A DNA stretch of 64,000 bases from Trichoplax adhaerens (taxonomy: Eukaryota; Placozoa; Uniplacotomia; Trichoplacea; Trichoplacidae). Location: positions 1,368,199 through 1,432,198 of the forward strand of contig NW_002060945.1 of assembly GCF_000150275.1 (NCBI RefSeq), written 5' to 3'. Every line of letters begins with the position of its first letter. The first letter of the stretch is position 1. Below, in pieces: positions 62,653 through 64,000 of this stretch. The translations under genes and the position numbers were made by a program. The notes below the pieces were generated by a model. The model saw only the letters and a list, made by a program, of their open reading frames with translations, had not been told where the DNA came from and made no database searches.

Positions 62653-64000
62653 TTAATCCGGCATGATACCACCAAAGGCATATTCTAAAGTGGTTGAAGG
62701 AAGTATAGTGAGTATATATTTTACACATGTTGAGAAAATGTGTGCATTTAAAAAAACAATATAATGTACACGCGTGTATGTTTACCATCAATTTCGTTCT
62801 CCTTTATTAAATTATCTTCCTCACTATCAAGCTGCGAAAAATAAAAATAAATAAGTATAAAAAATATCATCCATATCACAAGAATACAAGTTACTTTATT
62901 GTAACTGAGGGTTTACGTTACAACTCTTACTCGTGTATTAGAATTATATACTTTAACTTTATATATATCTATATTTTAAGATCAACATTATCATTGCTAA
63001 TTTTATTTGTTTCAGTACATACAGCTTCTAATTCCGAGGCAGTATAAAACCTTCCTAATGCCTTTCTTATAGGAATTAAAAATAGGACTAAGATTGGGAA
63101 CGCAATAGCTGCTGCTGTCAGTTTAACAATCCAGAGTAAGGTTAGAAAGAAAACTTGAACTAATGTATAAGAATAAATTTTACGCGTTGGCACCTAAAAT
63201 AGGGAAAAATACATAAAATCATTTTTTTACATTTACAAATGTAAAAGGGTTGATATTCAGACTGATCAGGAAACAATAAATCATAAATCAAATAGCGGGC
63301 CTTACATTTTTAACATAGATTTCGTTGTGATGCTTGAGCGGCATAAATAGTAATTTGAATCTTTTAAAAAGCTGAATTCCTGTAATAGATGCAATACCCA
63401 TATACAACAGCACACCAAGTATAACTGCATAGGGAATGACTTCAATAACTTGTGTAAAGTATAGTGAAATACCTACATCAAAAATATCAAACGCTTGTCA
63501 ATTTTTCTATCTTGAAAATAGTGTAACTTGTATTTATCTCACCCATAAGTACATGAATCAATAGTGCAGTTAATCTTTGCTCCCTGACATAAAGAACTTG
63601 GGGTTTTTCGCCCGGCGCGTAGCATTTACTATAAACTGTCAGGCTTTTTAAGTGCGATGCAGATCTAACCGTGGCTGAACACATCCACGGTAACCCAAAT
63701 AATGAAAAAATTCCAACGCAAAGACCATTTAACATTAAATCCAGATGGAAGCCTGAGCCCTTTCTCATTTTAAGATTCTTCTTGTTCATTAATAGTTCCG
63801 TAACTTCAATTTCCATAAATAGCAGTATACTTACAAGAGCAGCTAAAATAGATATAACTCATAATTACGCTCGATATCTACTTATAACTAAAAGATATTA
63901 ATGTAAATATACCTGGAATAAAAGCGGCAAAGATCCAACCAATTGATATTTTAAAAGGATTAACCAACCAACTATAGCGATAAGGTGATAAGGTTAAAAA
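62653..64000 (-). CDS. SLC4-family bicarbonate transporter, C-terminal exons (continues past window end)
   Basis: Membrane HCO3- transporter. Exons: 63913-64000+, 63543-63842, 63306-63472, 63023-63193, 62786-62831, 62653-62684, all in phase. In order: NPFKISIGWIFAAFIP, ALVSILLFMEIEVTELL, NKKNLKMRKGSGFHLDLMLN (the conserved NKK...KG.G.HLDL loop), GLPWMCSATVRSASHLKSL, APGEKPQVLYVREQRLTAL, IPYAVILGVLLYMGIASITG, LFMPLKHHNEIY, LVQVFFLTLLWIVKLTAAAI, a cytosolic SELEALDSEEDN, and the end DEYAFGGIMPD. The APGE-P-x-L-x-VREQR form is that of Na+-coupled NBC/NDCBE-type members rather than AE exchangers, but the tail recalls the DEYDEVAMPV end of AE proteins. If the GTATGT donor at 63017-63022 is skipped, an alternative end reads ...TNKISNDNVDLKI and stops at 62969. 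Confidence 0.93.

Overview
The window is AT-rich eukaryotic DNA. Genes are cut into many short exons by GT-AG introns, mostly a few tens to hundreds of bases and occasionally several kb. The gene set is animal: a complete beta-catenin with its destruction-box serines and alpha-catenin-binding helix, the ciliary dynein assembly factor CCDC103, the autophagy receptor NBR1, an SLC4 bicarbonate transporter, a multi-saposin protein, a sulfite oxidase and two PDE12-type 2-5A phosphodiesterases. Gene density, the early-animal character of the proteins and the lack of vertebrate-type repeats suggest a basal metazoan. My best guess is a placozoan (Trichoplax/Hoilungia type), but that is inference.

Layout. 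1-4.6 kb: no recognisable gene. 4.6-10.4 kb (+): beta-catenin, 11 coding exons whose reading frames close exactly to 828 aa. 12.9-29.9 kb (-): a secreted protein of tandem saposin-B domains; 19 exons join in phase to 600 codons and the 3' end is unresolved. A 7.7 kb intron in it holds tandem repeats and a dead saposin exon. 29.9-31.9 kb: GC-richer repeats and a hairpin. 32.0-35.4 kb (+): sulfite oxidase molybdenum domain without the usual animal cytochrome b5 domain. 36.2-38.4 kb (-): CCDC103. 39-42.3 kb (-): a probable EGF/transmembrane protein and an orphan ORF. 42.4-47.8 kb: tandem repeats and unassigned sequence. 47.9-52.0 kb (+): NBR1, whose first PB1 exon(s) I could not find. 53.5-56.1 kb (-) and 58.7-60.8 kb (+): two divergent PDE12 paralogues with three different tandem-repeat arrays between them. 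62.65-64 kb (-): C-terminal exons of an SLC4 transporter that runs off the window.

How the genes relate. This is an ordinary eukaryotic neighbourhood of unrelated genes, not an operon. The main gene-level oddities are the alternating saposin modules with fixed exon lengths, the b5-less sulfite oxidase ending in a peroxisome-like tripeptide, a shifted GSK3 relay in the beta-catenin degron, and two beta-catenin introns filled with tandem copies of the neighbouring exon edge. I found no tRNA, rRNA, CRISPR array or intact transposon. Exon limits were placed by eye from splice signals, phase and homology, without transcripts.
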